From Heterodera schachtii (taxonomy: Eukaryota; Nematoda; Chromadorea; Rhabditida; Heteroderidae): a stretch of DNA of 64,000 nucleotides. The stretch's first letter is position 1, and each line of letters begins with the position of its first letter. Below, one piece after another: positions 1 through 13,000 of this stretch. Below the pieces are notes generated by a model that did not search any database, was not told where the DNA came from, and saw only the letters and a list, made by a program, of their open reading frames with translations. The stretch is taken from positions 5,686,328 through 5,750,327 of the forward strand of contig SIJG01000001.1 in NCBI GenBank assembly GCA_023374025.1, read 5' to 3'. The position numbers and the translations under genes were made by a program.

Positions 1-267
1 AGTGTCCGATTCTTTAACAGACCAAATGTTTTGGAGGCATAATTACCATTTATTATTAATGACCGGCCAACCATTGCTCACTTTGTTGTCAGTCTTTGCT
101 CTTTTGTTGGTCAATCAGCCGCTGATCGAATCCGCTGGTCAGTCAGTCGTTCGCTGATCATTCTGATCGCTTCCCCTCAATCCGTTTGATCACTTTTGCT
201 GATCACTTTTTTCCCTACCCCTCACTCCGTTTTCACCAATTCCCCCCCCCCCCCCCACTCTCTGAAG
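1..267 (+). other. Intron of the multi-Kunitz gene, 5' edge of window
   Basis: No coding sequence is supported here. The stretch is rich in TGATC/GATCA words and ends in a run of about 14 C followed by CTCTCTGAAG, read as the 3' splice site of the first Kunitz exon. The upstream exons, including any signal peptide, lie outside the window. Confidence 0.6.
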
Positions 268-3200
268 ATGCACCTGCTGGAGTTGACCTGTGCAAACGCC
301 AACCCTTCCGTGGCCGCTGTCCGCCCGGTCCCAATGGCGTCCAAATGCGGTCCCAATTTGTGCTTCGCTATTACGTGCGCAACGGGGAATGCATCTCCTA
401 CCCCTACGGTATGCCCATTGGCACTCCGACATTTGAATTTTCGTTGGCCTTTCTTTGGCATTTTGCCATTAAATTTCCCCTTCAGGGCATTGCGTAAGCG
501 ACGAGAATGAGCCGCGTTTGTTCCGCTACAAAGAGGAATGTGAGGAGCAGTGTCTGAACAAGGAAAGGGACGCCACTTACGCGACGGTCGGCCCAAAGAC
601 GGGCGGTCCCTCCGCGCCGAACTCTTCGACAACTGCGACGGCATCCGCGAGTACTGGCACCACCAACGGACCACTGTCCGCATGCGAGCAACAGCGCCAA
701 AAGGCATCGGCCCCTGCTGGAGGGGGCGGCTTCGTCAAGGGAGCGTTTGTGCCGGACTGTACGCCTCAGGGCGCCTTTGTGCCATTGCAGTGCGAACCGA
801 GTGGCACGGAATGCTTTTGTGTGGACGCGGAAGGCATTGAGCTCACGCACTCGCGCACAAAGGGCGGCGAGGGGGCACCGAAGCCGAACTGTGAAAGTGC
901 GTTACGGCATTTGTCGTTTTATCCCCCCCCCCCTCCGAAGCCTTTTCGGGGTGCTAAAAATTCCATAAAATCTGAGACTGAGGCTGCTTCCCTGATGTGC
1001 CCTTCCCTTCAGAGATTGCCTCTGCGCCGGCTCCGCTCAGCAACGAATGCACAGGCCAAGCAGAGGCGGGCCCGTGCATGGCATTCGCCGAACGATGGCA
1101 TTTTGACGAAAAGGCGCGGCACTGTGCGCCATTCAATTATTCAGGGTGTGGCGGCAACGGCAACAATTACGCCAGCGAAGAAGCATGGTCAGTCAGTCAT
1201 TAGGACAGTCATTAGGGACAGTTTGGGCAAATGGATGAGATGTGATGGATGTCAGAAGGAAACGCGGGATAAATAAAGGCTATAGGGGAACAATTTCAAA
1301 AGGGAGTCCTCAAAAAGGTGGGGGGATTTGTTGGAGACCGTTCTAATTTAGGGGGAGGGAAAATATTTAAGCATCACTCATTTATCAGCAAACAACGATG
1401 TGAGACGGAGATAAAGTGCTCGGGCACGGAGTTGCCGCTGAAGGACAGCAGCGGACAATTGGTCCAATGTTCGGCCGGGGCCAACGGCGGATGGTAAACG
1501 GAGTTTGGCACGGCACTGATCGGTTGCTCAATTATTGTGCCTTTTTGTTTAGTCCGATCGGATTCAAATGCCACCGAATTCAACAGACATCGGTCTGTTG
1601 TCCGGACATGCGCACGGAGAAAACGGCTGACAATGGCGGCGAAAACGGAGAAGACAAAGGCACTGATGAAGTGCCTTCATCACCGGCAGGGCTTTTGGTA
1701 TCGGACAAAAAGGCGGAGCCGAAACAGCAACAACAGGAGGAGAACACCTGCGCACTTCCGAAAGACCGCGGACCATGCGACAGTAAGGCATTGGAAGAGG
1801 GCACAGAGAGAAAAAGAGCAGGGAGAGAGTGGAGAGAGGGCGGGGGGGGGAGGGAAGAGAGAATGCCGGAAAGAGAATGAAAGGAAAGAGAATGAAAAGA
1901 AAGAAAACGGGACAGCTGTGAGTATATGAAAGAAAGTGAGGAGAAGAGAAAGAGAGAGAGAGAGAGAGCGGAAAAACAGAGAAAAGGAGGAAAAGGAAAA
2001 ATCTCCGGCCAGGATTTCGACAATGGCACTATTTCGTCCTCCCCCCCCCCCTCCACAGAATACGAAATGCGCTTTTACTTCAACCGCGAGTTGGGCGAGT
2101 GTAAGTATTTCTTCTACGGCGGCTGCGAGGGCAATGCGAATAATTTCGCACGGGTGGACGACTGCGAAAAGACTTGCGGCGTTGGCACGGGTGGCGTAGG
2201 TGAGAGAAACAGCGGGGGAAATACTGATCCGTAACGGTTGATCAGAAGCAAAAAGCGTGGCGGACGGTGCCGTGCCGCGCGACGGCGACGCCGCGACACT
2301 GCCAACGGCGGCGACTGCTACCGAAGGGAATTCGGCGGCGATCGCTGAGGCGAAAGTGCCGTTGTCGCAGGGGCCAAATGAAATCGGAGAAGAAGACGAA
2401 CTCGCCAATGTAACTACTGCAGCGACAACAGAAAGCTCTGTTACTGGTACAACAACGGTCGCTGGTGGCATTCCATCGTCGACGCTTTTGCCCTCCAATC
2501 GGTGCCAACATCCGAAGGACGAGGGCCATTGTGCGGCACAATTTATGCGATGGTTTTGGGACGGAGAGGCAAAGAAATGCGAACAGTTCCCATACGGAGG
2601 ATGTGGAGGAAACGGAAATAACTTTGGAAGTCGGGAGGAATGCTTGAGCATTTGCCATAGAGAAGGTAATTCAAACGCCGTTCAGTGATAAAAGGCACGG
2701 GAAGTGATCGGACGGATGGATCAGTGCTAAGGAAAGGCATTGTGATCTGATCACTTCTCGGCAGTAGGGGATAAACAATCCGTAAATTAATGGTGATGGT
2801 CCTAAACAAGTCCACTCAGTCGTTAATTAACCCTAACTAATTAATGCTTACTCTGATTTTATAATCAAAACTTAGTCAAAAAACAATGAGACAATGCCAT
2901 AGGACTGATCATCAGCTGAATTTGTCGATTGATCAACTGATCACTCATTGCTTTTGTTCAGTGACCCCTCCAGTGGAGAAGAGCGTGGACCCGGGCTCGG
3001 ATGTGTGCGAGTCGGACATCGACGAGGGCCAATGCCGCAGCACTTTCATACGCTACGCATTCGACCGACAAACGGGCGAATGTCGGCAGTTTAAATACGG
3101 TGGGAAGGCGCGGAAAAGGGGCAATTTTGGCAGAGACCGGCTTAATTAGCCAATTAATTCATTAATTAAGGAGGCTGTGGCGGCAACGGGAACAACTTCG

Positions 3201-4068
3201 CCACTTTGGCGGACTGCAAAAAACGCTGCACTCCGCCGGAGACGGGTGGGGAGGAGCGGGGGCGGGGAGACCGAGTTGGGGCTGATCGGAATGGAAGCGG
3301 TGAACATCGGGCTGGGGAGGGCTGATCAAATTGGGATAGTCGGACTGGACTGATCAAATATTTTGGGATTTCAGTGGGGAGTGATCAATCGGAGTGGGGT
3401 TAGGAAACGGGTAGGAAAGGGCTAATCATTGGCATGCTTTTGGTAGAACTGATCAAACAAAACTTTGGGATCTCTGAAGGACTAGATCAAGACCGATCAC
3501 AATTGTGGGAATATTTCACTGATCAGTTGGGCATTTTGGGATGGAATGATCAAACAAAATTCCGTTTTTGGAAATTATTTTCTCTTCCAATTTCAGAGAT
3601 TCTCAGCAACAATATTTGTGAACATCGCATTGATCCAGGTGATTGATAAATGCTCGCGAATGACCAGTTATCCTCCATTGTTTTCACTTTTGAATTAGTT
3701 TTTTGAAAAATATTTTCGTTTTCTTCGGCCTTAAATTTCATTTTCAAATTTTTCAGGCGAATGTTCCGGCGTTTTCCATCGTTTCGGCTACGACACGGAC
3801 TCCAACCGATGCAAGCAGTTTATGTACGGCGGCTGTGGTGGCAATGGGAATAATTTTGCCACAGTGGCCGACTGTAAGGTGATCGGTGCTGATCGGGAAC
3901 GGACATTAATACTTTATTCTAAGTCACATTTTTTTCCTCTAAATTCAGGTGGCATGTGTGCGAAGCGAATGTCCGAAAACGGAGCCAAAAGACTGCGATT
4001 TGACGCGTTGCCAATTGGTGAAAGGACGGAAGGGGCTGCGCATTGTGCAGGTGAAGGATCGGAACAGC
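268..4068 (+). other. N-terminal block: Kunitz 1, Tg-1, Kunitz 2, lustrin, Kunitz 3-6
   Basis: Exons 268-408 and 486-896 encode Kunitz 1 (its core is atypical, with GHC in place of GGCxGN) followed by a linker and the thyroglobulin type-1 domain. An exon from 1013 holds Kunitz 2 (GPCMAF, then GCGGNGNNYAS); the next two hold a lustrin module ending in SVCCPD. Kunitz 3 is split by a 1783-2057 intron that ends in a poly-C tract and CCACAG. Kunitz 4 (2503-2660), 5 and 6 each have the full core. The residue after the second Cys (P1 position) is Met, Asp, Ala, Arg and Ser in Kunitz 2-6, so only Kunitz 5 looks trypsin-directed. Introns here are dense in GATC. Confidence 0.8.
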
Positions 4069-7000
4069 AGATGATCAAACACTCCAATCATCAAAACTGA
4101 CAAAAACCATGGGATTTTGTCACTGAGCATTGATTGGCAATTCTCTGATCAGCATTTGTTTGTCCCGATTTCCGATCACTCTAATTGTGCGATGGTACAG
4201 TGATTGATCACCCCCATTTTATGATTAGTCTTCCTAATGATTAGATTGATCATTTCCAATCAGTGCGCATGAATGTCCTTTGTTTGGATTCATCCTCCCT
4301 CTTTGCTAATTTGTCGGTGTACCATTGGCTAAATGATCAATGGTCCCCCGAGGGCTTTCTCCCTCCCAATTAGCTGCTGTGTCCGTCGATTAAGCCATTC
4401 TTTTCCCCATTTGCCGAGTTTCGTTTGCTAATTGGTGCCTTCCGTTCAGTTGTGCTCCTCCGCGTCATCCTCCGCTTGTCCCCGGTCCGTCGTCCGTCGC
4501 TCGCGCCCATTGTCCTCCCGTGGACATTCAGTTGTGCGTCGAGCCGTGCATTGTCTTCTTGAACAGGTTCGACTTTCTTTCGGCTTAATTAGTGCTTTTC
4601 CAGCCATTTTTTATTTATTTTTATTGCTTTTATCCCTTTTCCTCAGACAATTAATTAAATATTCCAATAAATGAATTAATCGCTCCTAATTAAATCCCCC
4701 TCTCCCAACTTTGTCAGCAAAAGCTGTCAGGAATGCGTTTGTCCGCTTCTTCCGCCCCCTCAGCCGTCCTCCGGCGAAGGCGCGCAGCCGCCCGCGGCGC
4801 CGGCTCTGCCCGAAGGGGACGAGTCTGTTTCGGTGCCGAATCGGCCCGCTCCGCGCCCCGTGGACCCCTCCGTTTCCTCGCCGCCTTCGCCTCCGTCGCC
4901 GCCGGCACCAAAATTAATCGGCGAGTTTGGCACAATTTATTACCATTTCAGTTAATTTTTTTAATAATACTGTCAATGTACAGAAGTCATCCAACACGGC
5001 GTGCCTTCTCTTTTGGGCTCTTCCCTCGCCCCGCCGACTGCCGCCACCCCCGCGGCACCGGATGAGTCACCGGTGCCGTCGTCGGACTCGGCTTCTGCAT
5101 CGACACCGGAATTGGCCTTGCCAAGCAGCACAGCGTCCGCACCGGTGCCAATTGTGCCGATTGATGGCCATCAACGGCACCAAAGTCAACATGAAAATCA
5201 GCATCAGCAGCAAGTGGTCGCATTCGGCAACAACGAAATTTGCTCTCAAATTTTGGTCAGTCATTCATTGACATCTTTTGGTGACGGATTATGCGGCACT
5301 TTTTTGAATTTACGGAGTGAACCTTTTCAAAGTGACAAATGTGGCACCATCCGTAACTTTTTCCCAAATTAGGGTAAATCCCATTAAATGATCCTTTCGC
5401 CCCCTCCCTGCTTCTGTTCATCTGTCTATTGGTCCATCATTCCCCCCTCCTATTTTTGTCCGTTCATTTCTCTTTTTTCTCGTTGTACTGCTCCAACTTC
5501 AGGACCCCGGTGCTCCCACCTGCACCCGTTTTGTGCAGCGGTGGTTTTTCAACGTCGAACGTGCGCAGTGCGAATCATTCACTTACACAGGTAACTTAAA
5601 GCACTCATCAGCGATAATTCCGTAAGGTGACACATTTTTGGCACTAATTTGCCGTTTTAGGCTGTGCCGGCAACCGAAATCACTTCTTTTCGCAGAAGGA
5701 ATGCCAAATTTATTGCGGTCGTTTTTTGCGTGAGTTTTTTTTTTTTTGGCATTTTTCCGTTCACTCCGCCATTATAATTAATAAATAATGCACTCACAGC
5801 TTTTACACAAAAAAGAGAAAAGAAAGCACATAAGAAATTATTGCTGAATGAAAACAGCGAATGGAATTTGTAAGCATTGCACAAATTGGCACAAAAATGA
5901 TCGATCATTGCTCTGATCATCACTGATCAGGAGGAATGATCAATTGATCCAAGTTTCTGACCATTTTTTGGCTCCCCTCCCGCCTTTGATCACTTCACAT
6001 TTGGCACAATGTTCAGGCACCGGCACAACGCACTCAGACGGCGCCAATCCCTCTCCCCCCACGGTGGCCGTCCCTCAACAACCGCCCCCGGCACTTTCCC
6101 CGTCCCCCACGGCACTCCCCGTCCCCGAAATCGCACCGTCATCCCCCCGGGCGGTGCCACCCTCACCAAATGATGTTGAGGGTGAGAAGCAGGCATTTGA
6201 TCAAAAGCAGCAAAGAACTGACGAAGAAAAACAGCAGACGAAAAGAGTGCCATTGAAATTGGCGGAAGAGAAAAGGAACAAATGGAATCAGAGCAAACAG
6301 AAGGAGAGCAACGGGACAGACAGAGAGCGACAGGAAGAGCACGGATTGGATGTAGGAAAAGAAAAAAAGACAGAAGAGACATTGGGACGAGGAGGGGAGA
6401 GTGGCAGAGAAGTGGACATTGGACATAGAGTGGAGGGAGGAGAAGACTCCATGGAAAGCATTAATACAGTGAGAGAGGGAAAAGAAGACAATGAGCAGAG
6501 AGTGGAGGATGGAAAAGAAACAGAGAGAGGAGAGAGAGTGGACAAATCACGAGAACGACAGACAGAAGTGCCTGAGTCCGAAAAAGAAGTGCCAAACGTT
6601 GTCATTCCATCGGTAACGACGCAATCGCCGGCAGAAAGCACTCCATTGGAAACATCAACAACAGAAGAAACAGTGACACCAAAAGAGGAGGAATTGAAGG
6701 AAGAGAGACAGAAAGGGGAAGAGAGAGTGGAGGAAACGGAAGGGAAAGCAGGAAAAGAGGAAGAACAGAGAAAAAGAGCAAAGGAGGAGGAAGAAGAAAA
6801 CAGGAAAAGAATACTGACGGAGGAGGAAGAAAGGAAGAGAGGGGAGGAAGAGCGAAGAAAGGCCAAAGAAGAGGAAGAGAGACGGAAAGGGGAAGAGAGA
6901 GAAGGGAGAGGAGGAGGCAAAGAGGAAGAACAGGGAAAAAGAGCAAAGGAAGAGGAAGAAGAAAACAGGAAACGAACACTGAAGGAGGGGGAAGAAAGGA

Positions 7001-10000
7001 AGAGAGAGGAGGAAGAGCGAAGAAGGGTCAAAGAAGAGGAAGAGAGACGGAAAGGGGAAGAGAGAGAAGGGAGAGGAGGAGGCAAAGAGGAAGAACAGAG
7101 AAAAATAGAGGAGGACGAAGACAAAGAGGAGAGAGGAAGAGGAGCAGAGAGTGGAGAGAGGAACGAAGTGGTGGAGACGGAACAGAACCAACCGATGCAG
7201 CACCAACAAGTGGAAGGGCAGGAAGAAGCGGTGGCGCTGACAGAACAAAGGCCGGACGAAATGGAGCGGACGACGAACGGTGAGTCACTCACTGATCAGT
7301 GCGATGGATCAGCATCGATAGCCAATCGCAAACTCTGATCAGCTGATCGGCGGGGAGGGAAGAGCAAAGCGCCAGCAGTTGTTTCTTTGGTTTTTTCCCC
7401 TCAATGATTTATCCGTTATTTCTTGGCAATTTTGGCCCAAATCGTACTATTAATTAGGTATATGCCGCTTTTTCTTTCTCATTTTATTTGTTATTTTTTG
7501 TGGGCGGAGGGCCAACCAAAACAAAACACTAAATAAGCACAGCATTAATTGGTTGATGGCACCCACTTTTTGCACTTTTATTAGCACCCGCCGCTTCTGT
7601 CTCACCGCCACAAATGCCACCGGCGGAACACCCGAGGGAAAAACAGCAGAAAGAGCAAGAGAAAGAAAGGACCACCCCCCGGGGAAGGCAAAGTCAAGAA
7701 GAAGTGGAAGAGAATGGAGCAAAAAGTGGGGAAGAGAAGCAACACAGAGAAACAGAGGGGACAGAAGAGCAAGCAGTACATCAAGGACAGGGGGAAGAAG
7801 GACAGCATGCCATGGCGAATCAGCAAGTACAAGAAGCAGTACAACAAGTACACCAACGTCTAGCAGGACAGCAAGAACAACAACACCAAGCAGTACAACA
7901 AGGACATCAACAACACCAAGCAGTACAACAAGGGCATCAACAACACCAAGCTGCTCAACAAAGGCAGCAACAAATACGACATAGACAGCAAGGCGTGCAA
8001 GGACAACTTGAACTAGGGCTGAAAAACGAGAAACAAGGGCAACACCAAGCTGTACTAGTGCAGCAACAAGTTGTACAAGAAATGCAGAATCAGGATGTAC
8101 AACGACGACAACAAAGGGTTGGACAGAATCAGCAACACCAAACTGTTCCAGTACAACAAGTTGAACAAGGACAGCTGCCCCTGACAAATTTCTTACAAGG
8201 ACAGCAAAAAACACAGCAGAGCATACAGGAACACCAACATAAAGCAGTACAAGGACGACAAGATGTACAGGGGCAGCAAATTGTTCAAACACAAGAACAA
8301 CAACCCCAAGCCATAAAAGGACGACAATTTGCACAATCAACTCAAGAACAGCAAGTTCAGCCTGCCCACGGACAGCAAAACCAAGCTGTACTTGGCCAAC
8401 ATGTTGTTCATCCCACTCAAGGACAAGGACAGCAACTTGTTCTGCCCACTCAAGCGCAGCCAAACCAAGCCATACAAGGGAAACAACATGTTGAACAAAA
8501 TCAGCAACACCAAATAGTACGAGGAGAAGAAATGCAAACTGAGCAAGAGAAAAAAATTGTTCAAACTAATCCAGGACAGCAACAAATTAGACAAGGTCAC
8601 CAACACCAAACTGAACAAAGTAAAACTATACAAGGACAACAAGTTGAACAGTCAACGGAAGAAGACTCAAACGAAGGACCACAAGCAGTACAAGATGTAC
8701 AGCCAACTGAAGGACAGCAAAACCAAGCTGTACAAGGACAGCAGCAAGGAAAGCAAACAGTTCAAGGGCAACAAATGAATCAGCAAATTCAAGGGCTGCA
8801 AAACCAAGCTGTACAAGGACAGCAGCAAGGACAGCAAACAGTTCAAGGACAACAAATGAATCAGCCAATTCAAGGGCAACAAACAAATAGGCCAATTCAA
8901 GGGCAGCAAAATCAAGCTATACAAGGGCAACAAACAGTACAGCAAAACCAAGCAGTCCAAGGGCAACAAACAAATCAGCAAATTCAAGGGCAGCAAAACC
9001 AAGCTGTACAGGGGCAGCAGCAAGGACAGCAAGCAGTTAAAGGGCAACAAATGAATCAGCCAATTCAAGGCCAGCAAAACCAAGCTGTACAAGGACAACA
9101 AACAAATCAAGGGCACCAAAACCAAGCTGTACAAGGACAACAAACAGGACAGCATAACCAAGCAATCCAAGGGCAACAAACAAATCAAGGGCACCAAAAC
9201 CAATCTGTACAAGGACAACAAACAAATCGGCCAATTCAGGGACAGCTAGAAGATGAGCTACAAGAACAGCAAGTAATCCAAGTACAACAAACAAATCAGC
9301 CAATTCAACGACAGCAAAACCAAGCAGTTCAAGGACAACAAGCAGTCCAAGAACAAAAACCAAATGAGCCACAAGAACAGCAAGTAATCCAAGTGCAACA
9401 AATAAATCAGCCAATTCAACGACAACAAAACCAAGCTGTACTTGGACAACAAGTAGTCCAACTGCAACAAACGAATCAACCAATTCAAGGACAGCAAAAC
9501 CAAGCAGTTCAAGGACAACAAACGAATCAGCCAATTCAAGGACAACCAGCAATCAAAGGACAACAAACAAATCAGCCAACTCAAAGACACCAAAACCAAG
9601 CTGTTCAAGGACAACAAGCAATCCAACTGCAACAAATGAATCAGGCAACTCAAGGACACCAAAACCAAGGGGTCCAAGGACAACAAACAAATGCGCCACA
9701 AGAACAGCAAGCAGTCCAACAAGGGCAAGGCGTTCAACGACAACATCGACCCCTTTGGGTGTTCTCAGTTGGAGATGACGGTGAAGGAAGAGAAGTAACA
9801 CCGGCAGAACCTTCGATTACTTCAACTCGTCGACTGAAAATACACACAATTGAAGTGTCGGGAGGACAATCGACGGCAAAAAATGCCGCGGCACAAAATG
9901 AGACAAAAGAGGAGCAGCAAAAGGGGAGAGGGCCGGGAAGAGTGACCACAATCGAACTGAGCAAATTGAGAAAGTTGCCAGAGGAGATGGAGCAACAACA

Positions 10001-13000
10001 GCACGTGCAGATACCTGTCCAAGTCGGAGGAGTACAAATTGAAAAGGCGACAGAGGGAGGCAGAAAGAGTGTGGGACAGACGGAGAGTGACAGACACAGA
10101 GAGGAGCAAAAGACAACGGCAAACAATGAGAGCGAAAAGAACCGAGAGGGACAGATGGAAGAAGGTGTGGAAGATGATGGCGACATGATCTTTTTGGAGA
10201 CTCAAAGCAATGGCAGAGAGGAAAAGAGAAAGGAAAGGAAAGGGGACACGGAAGAGACGGACAGACAGACAAAGTTGGAAGAGACACTGACCGAGTTGGA
10301 GCCAGACGAAAAAGAGGGCTGGAAAGAGAGTGGGGAGGAGACAGAGCCAGAGCAAGTCTACATTTCAGCAGCGGAAGAGAGACCGATAGAAGAGAAGGAA
10401 GGAGCGAGAAACAACAGAGAAAGAGAGGGACAGACGGAAGGAAAGAGTGAAGGCAGAGAGGAAAAGGAAAAAGAGAGGCAGCAGAACAGAGAAAAAGTGC
10501 AACATCAGCAGCAACAAGTTCAAGAAGTACAGGGAGAACAACCGCAGCAAATTCAGCCGTTACAGGCCAAAAAGGGGGTCCAAAATGGAGGACAAATGGA
10601 AAATGGACAAAACACACAACAGCAACAAGCACATCAAGGCCAAGCAGTACAGGGAGAACAACCGCAGCAAATTCAGCCGGTACAAGCCCAAAAAGGGATC
10701 CAAAATAGAGGACAAATGGAAAATGGGCAAAACACACAACAGCAACAAACACATCAAGGCCAAGCAGTACAGGGAGAAAAACCGCAGCAAATTCAGCCGG
10801 TACAAGCCCAAAAAGGGGTCCAAAATAGAGGACAAATGGAAAATGGGCAAAACACACAACAGCAACAAGCACATCAAGGCCAAGCAGTACAGGGAGAACA
10901 ACCGCAGCAAATTCAGCCGGTACAAGCCCAAAAAGGGGTCCAAAATGGAGGACAAATGGAAAATGGGCAAAACACACAACAGCAACAAGCACATCAAGGT
11001 CAAGCAGTACAGGGAGAACAACCGCAGCAAATCCAATGGATGGAAGAGAAACAAAGGCAAAACGTAAACGGGGGAAAACAACAAAGACAGCAGAAAAAAC
11101 AGGCAAAGATAACAGTTCATCAGCACGAAGTACCTGCTCAAAAGCTTGCTATGGAAGAAGGAAAACAGCAACAGAATGTGGAAGAACAACAGCAACAACA
11201 GAAAATGAATAAAAATGAGTCATTGTCATCTGATCAGGATATAATACGCCCATCGAATCCGATCATGGAACAACAACGGCAACATGTTGAAGAGGGTCAG
11301 CAACCACAGCAATCTGAACAAAGTCAAGCTCACAATCAGCAAAAGCAGCTTGTTCCAACAGCAACAGGAACTGAGGCTGATCACTCCTCAGCTCATTCCG
11401 CTGATCAATCAGTTGTTGCCGCTGTTCCGTCCGTCTCGGTGCCGAATTCACCGCCCACTGTCTCATTGGAGGGCAGTGGCAACGGCGCCGCACCTCCAGC
11501 CGCCCCGTCCGCCGCGTCTTCCGCCTCTCCGCCCTCCGCTTCGGCCGGAGCTCCGGAAGGCTCACTGTCCGACCTGTTCACCATGCACCATTTGCAACAG
11601 CAACGGTCAGGCGGGAGCGGCGATGTTGGAAGTGGACGGGAAGAGGTGGCGCGCAAAATGGTGCCGGTTTGGGGCGGACTGATCGACGACAGTTCGCAAC
11701 TGCAGCCGATCAGTACGACGCTGGAGGAGGAGGAGCAGCAACAGATGCAGCAGAACGGCACCACGGAAAAGCAGCAGAGAGAGGAGGGCGGTGGTGAAAT
11801 GCCGACAGAAGGCGGCGACAAAGAGACGGGCGGCACCGCCGCGGGGGCGGAGACGAACGGAAAAGCGGCACAGGTCATGCCGGAAGAGCAGCAGGAGAAG
11901 ATGGTGGTGGTGAGCAACAACGGACCGGGTGAGAAAAAAGAGACGGGGGAAGGCATTGATTATCAATGATCAGACAGGGAGGGAGGGCAACGGAAACGCG
12001 AGTGAGTCATCCATTTTGATCATTATTGATCACTGATCATTTGTCACCCCACCCACCAATTTGATCACTAATAGCACAAAAAACCTTTGCTAATTATGCT
12101 TTTGCACCACTTTCTCCCACCTTTCACCGCCCGCACCACTCCGCTGATCGGCATTTGATCCGATGCTTTTCCCTCATTAGCTTCTCCGTCACCATCTTTT
12201 GCTGGTGCCATTCTCCCTCCTCACCAGCGTCTGCCCCCGCTCGGCTTAACCCCATCCGCTTCTTCTGCTGTTGAACAGTTTCCCCCAACTTCGTCCGCTC
12301 TTCCTGAGCTGGTCCCCCTCGTTCCCGCCTCTTCCTCCGTTGTTTCTGTGCCGTCTCCATCTTCGGTCCATCAGCAAAAAATGTTGGCACCTCCGCCGAT
12401 GCCACTTTTGCCACAGCCGGACATTCTTGACAATGCCCGGGACTCATCGGCTGCTGAGGTCGTCTGTTCGCTTCCACCAGATGCCGGCCCATGCCGTCAA
12501 TTCGTGCCGAAATGGTCAGCTCTCAGTTGGGCGTTTGTTTTGCTCTTGGGCAAAACAAATTTTTTCCCCTGGGCAGGTTCTTCAATGCTCAATCCGGCCT
12601 TTGCGAGCAGTTTTCATTCGGCGGATGCCATGGCAATCAGAACAATTTTGCGGACCAAGACAAATGCGAGGCGAAGTGCCGACGGGCGGCGACTTCGGTG
12701 GCGAACAGTCACCAAATGTTGCCGGAGCGGTGCGCCTTGGAGAAGGAGGAGGGCACCGGCGGAGGATACCATGTCCAATGGTACTTCAACGTCCGAAATT
12801 TACGGTAGGCAATTTTTAAGAGCAATGGCAAACAAAACCAAAACATTGAATGGCACAAAATCAGGGTTTCCTCAAAAAATAAAGCAAGAGCATGGAATTA
12901 TGAGTCGGCACAGCCAAAGATGACAATTTAACAATGTTTGGGCTTTAGTTGTGAGCAATTTGTGTGGCAAGGCGATGCGGGCAATGAGAATCGATTCGGC

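Noticed and set aside
6288..7292. Ser/Leu-rich minus-strand frame of over 300 codons opposite the charged exon
   Set aside because: Antisense of GAG/GAA/AAG-rich coding sequence; no motifs, and the plus strand fits flanking splice phases.
7450..9801. Long open frames on the minus strand opposite the Gln-rich exon (Leu/Val-rich)
   Set aside because: CAA/CAG repeats read backwards give TTG/CTG (Leu) and shifted frames give Val/Cys; they are shadows of the plus-strand coding repeat.
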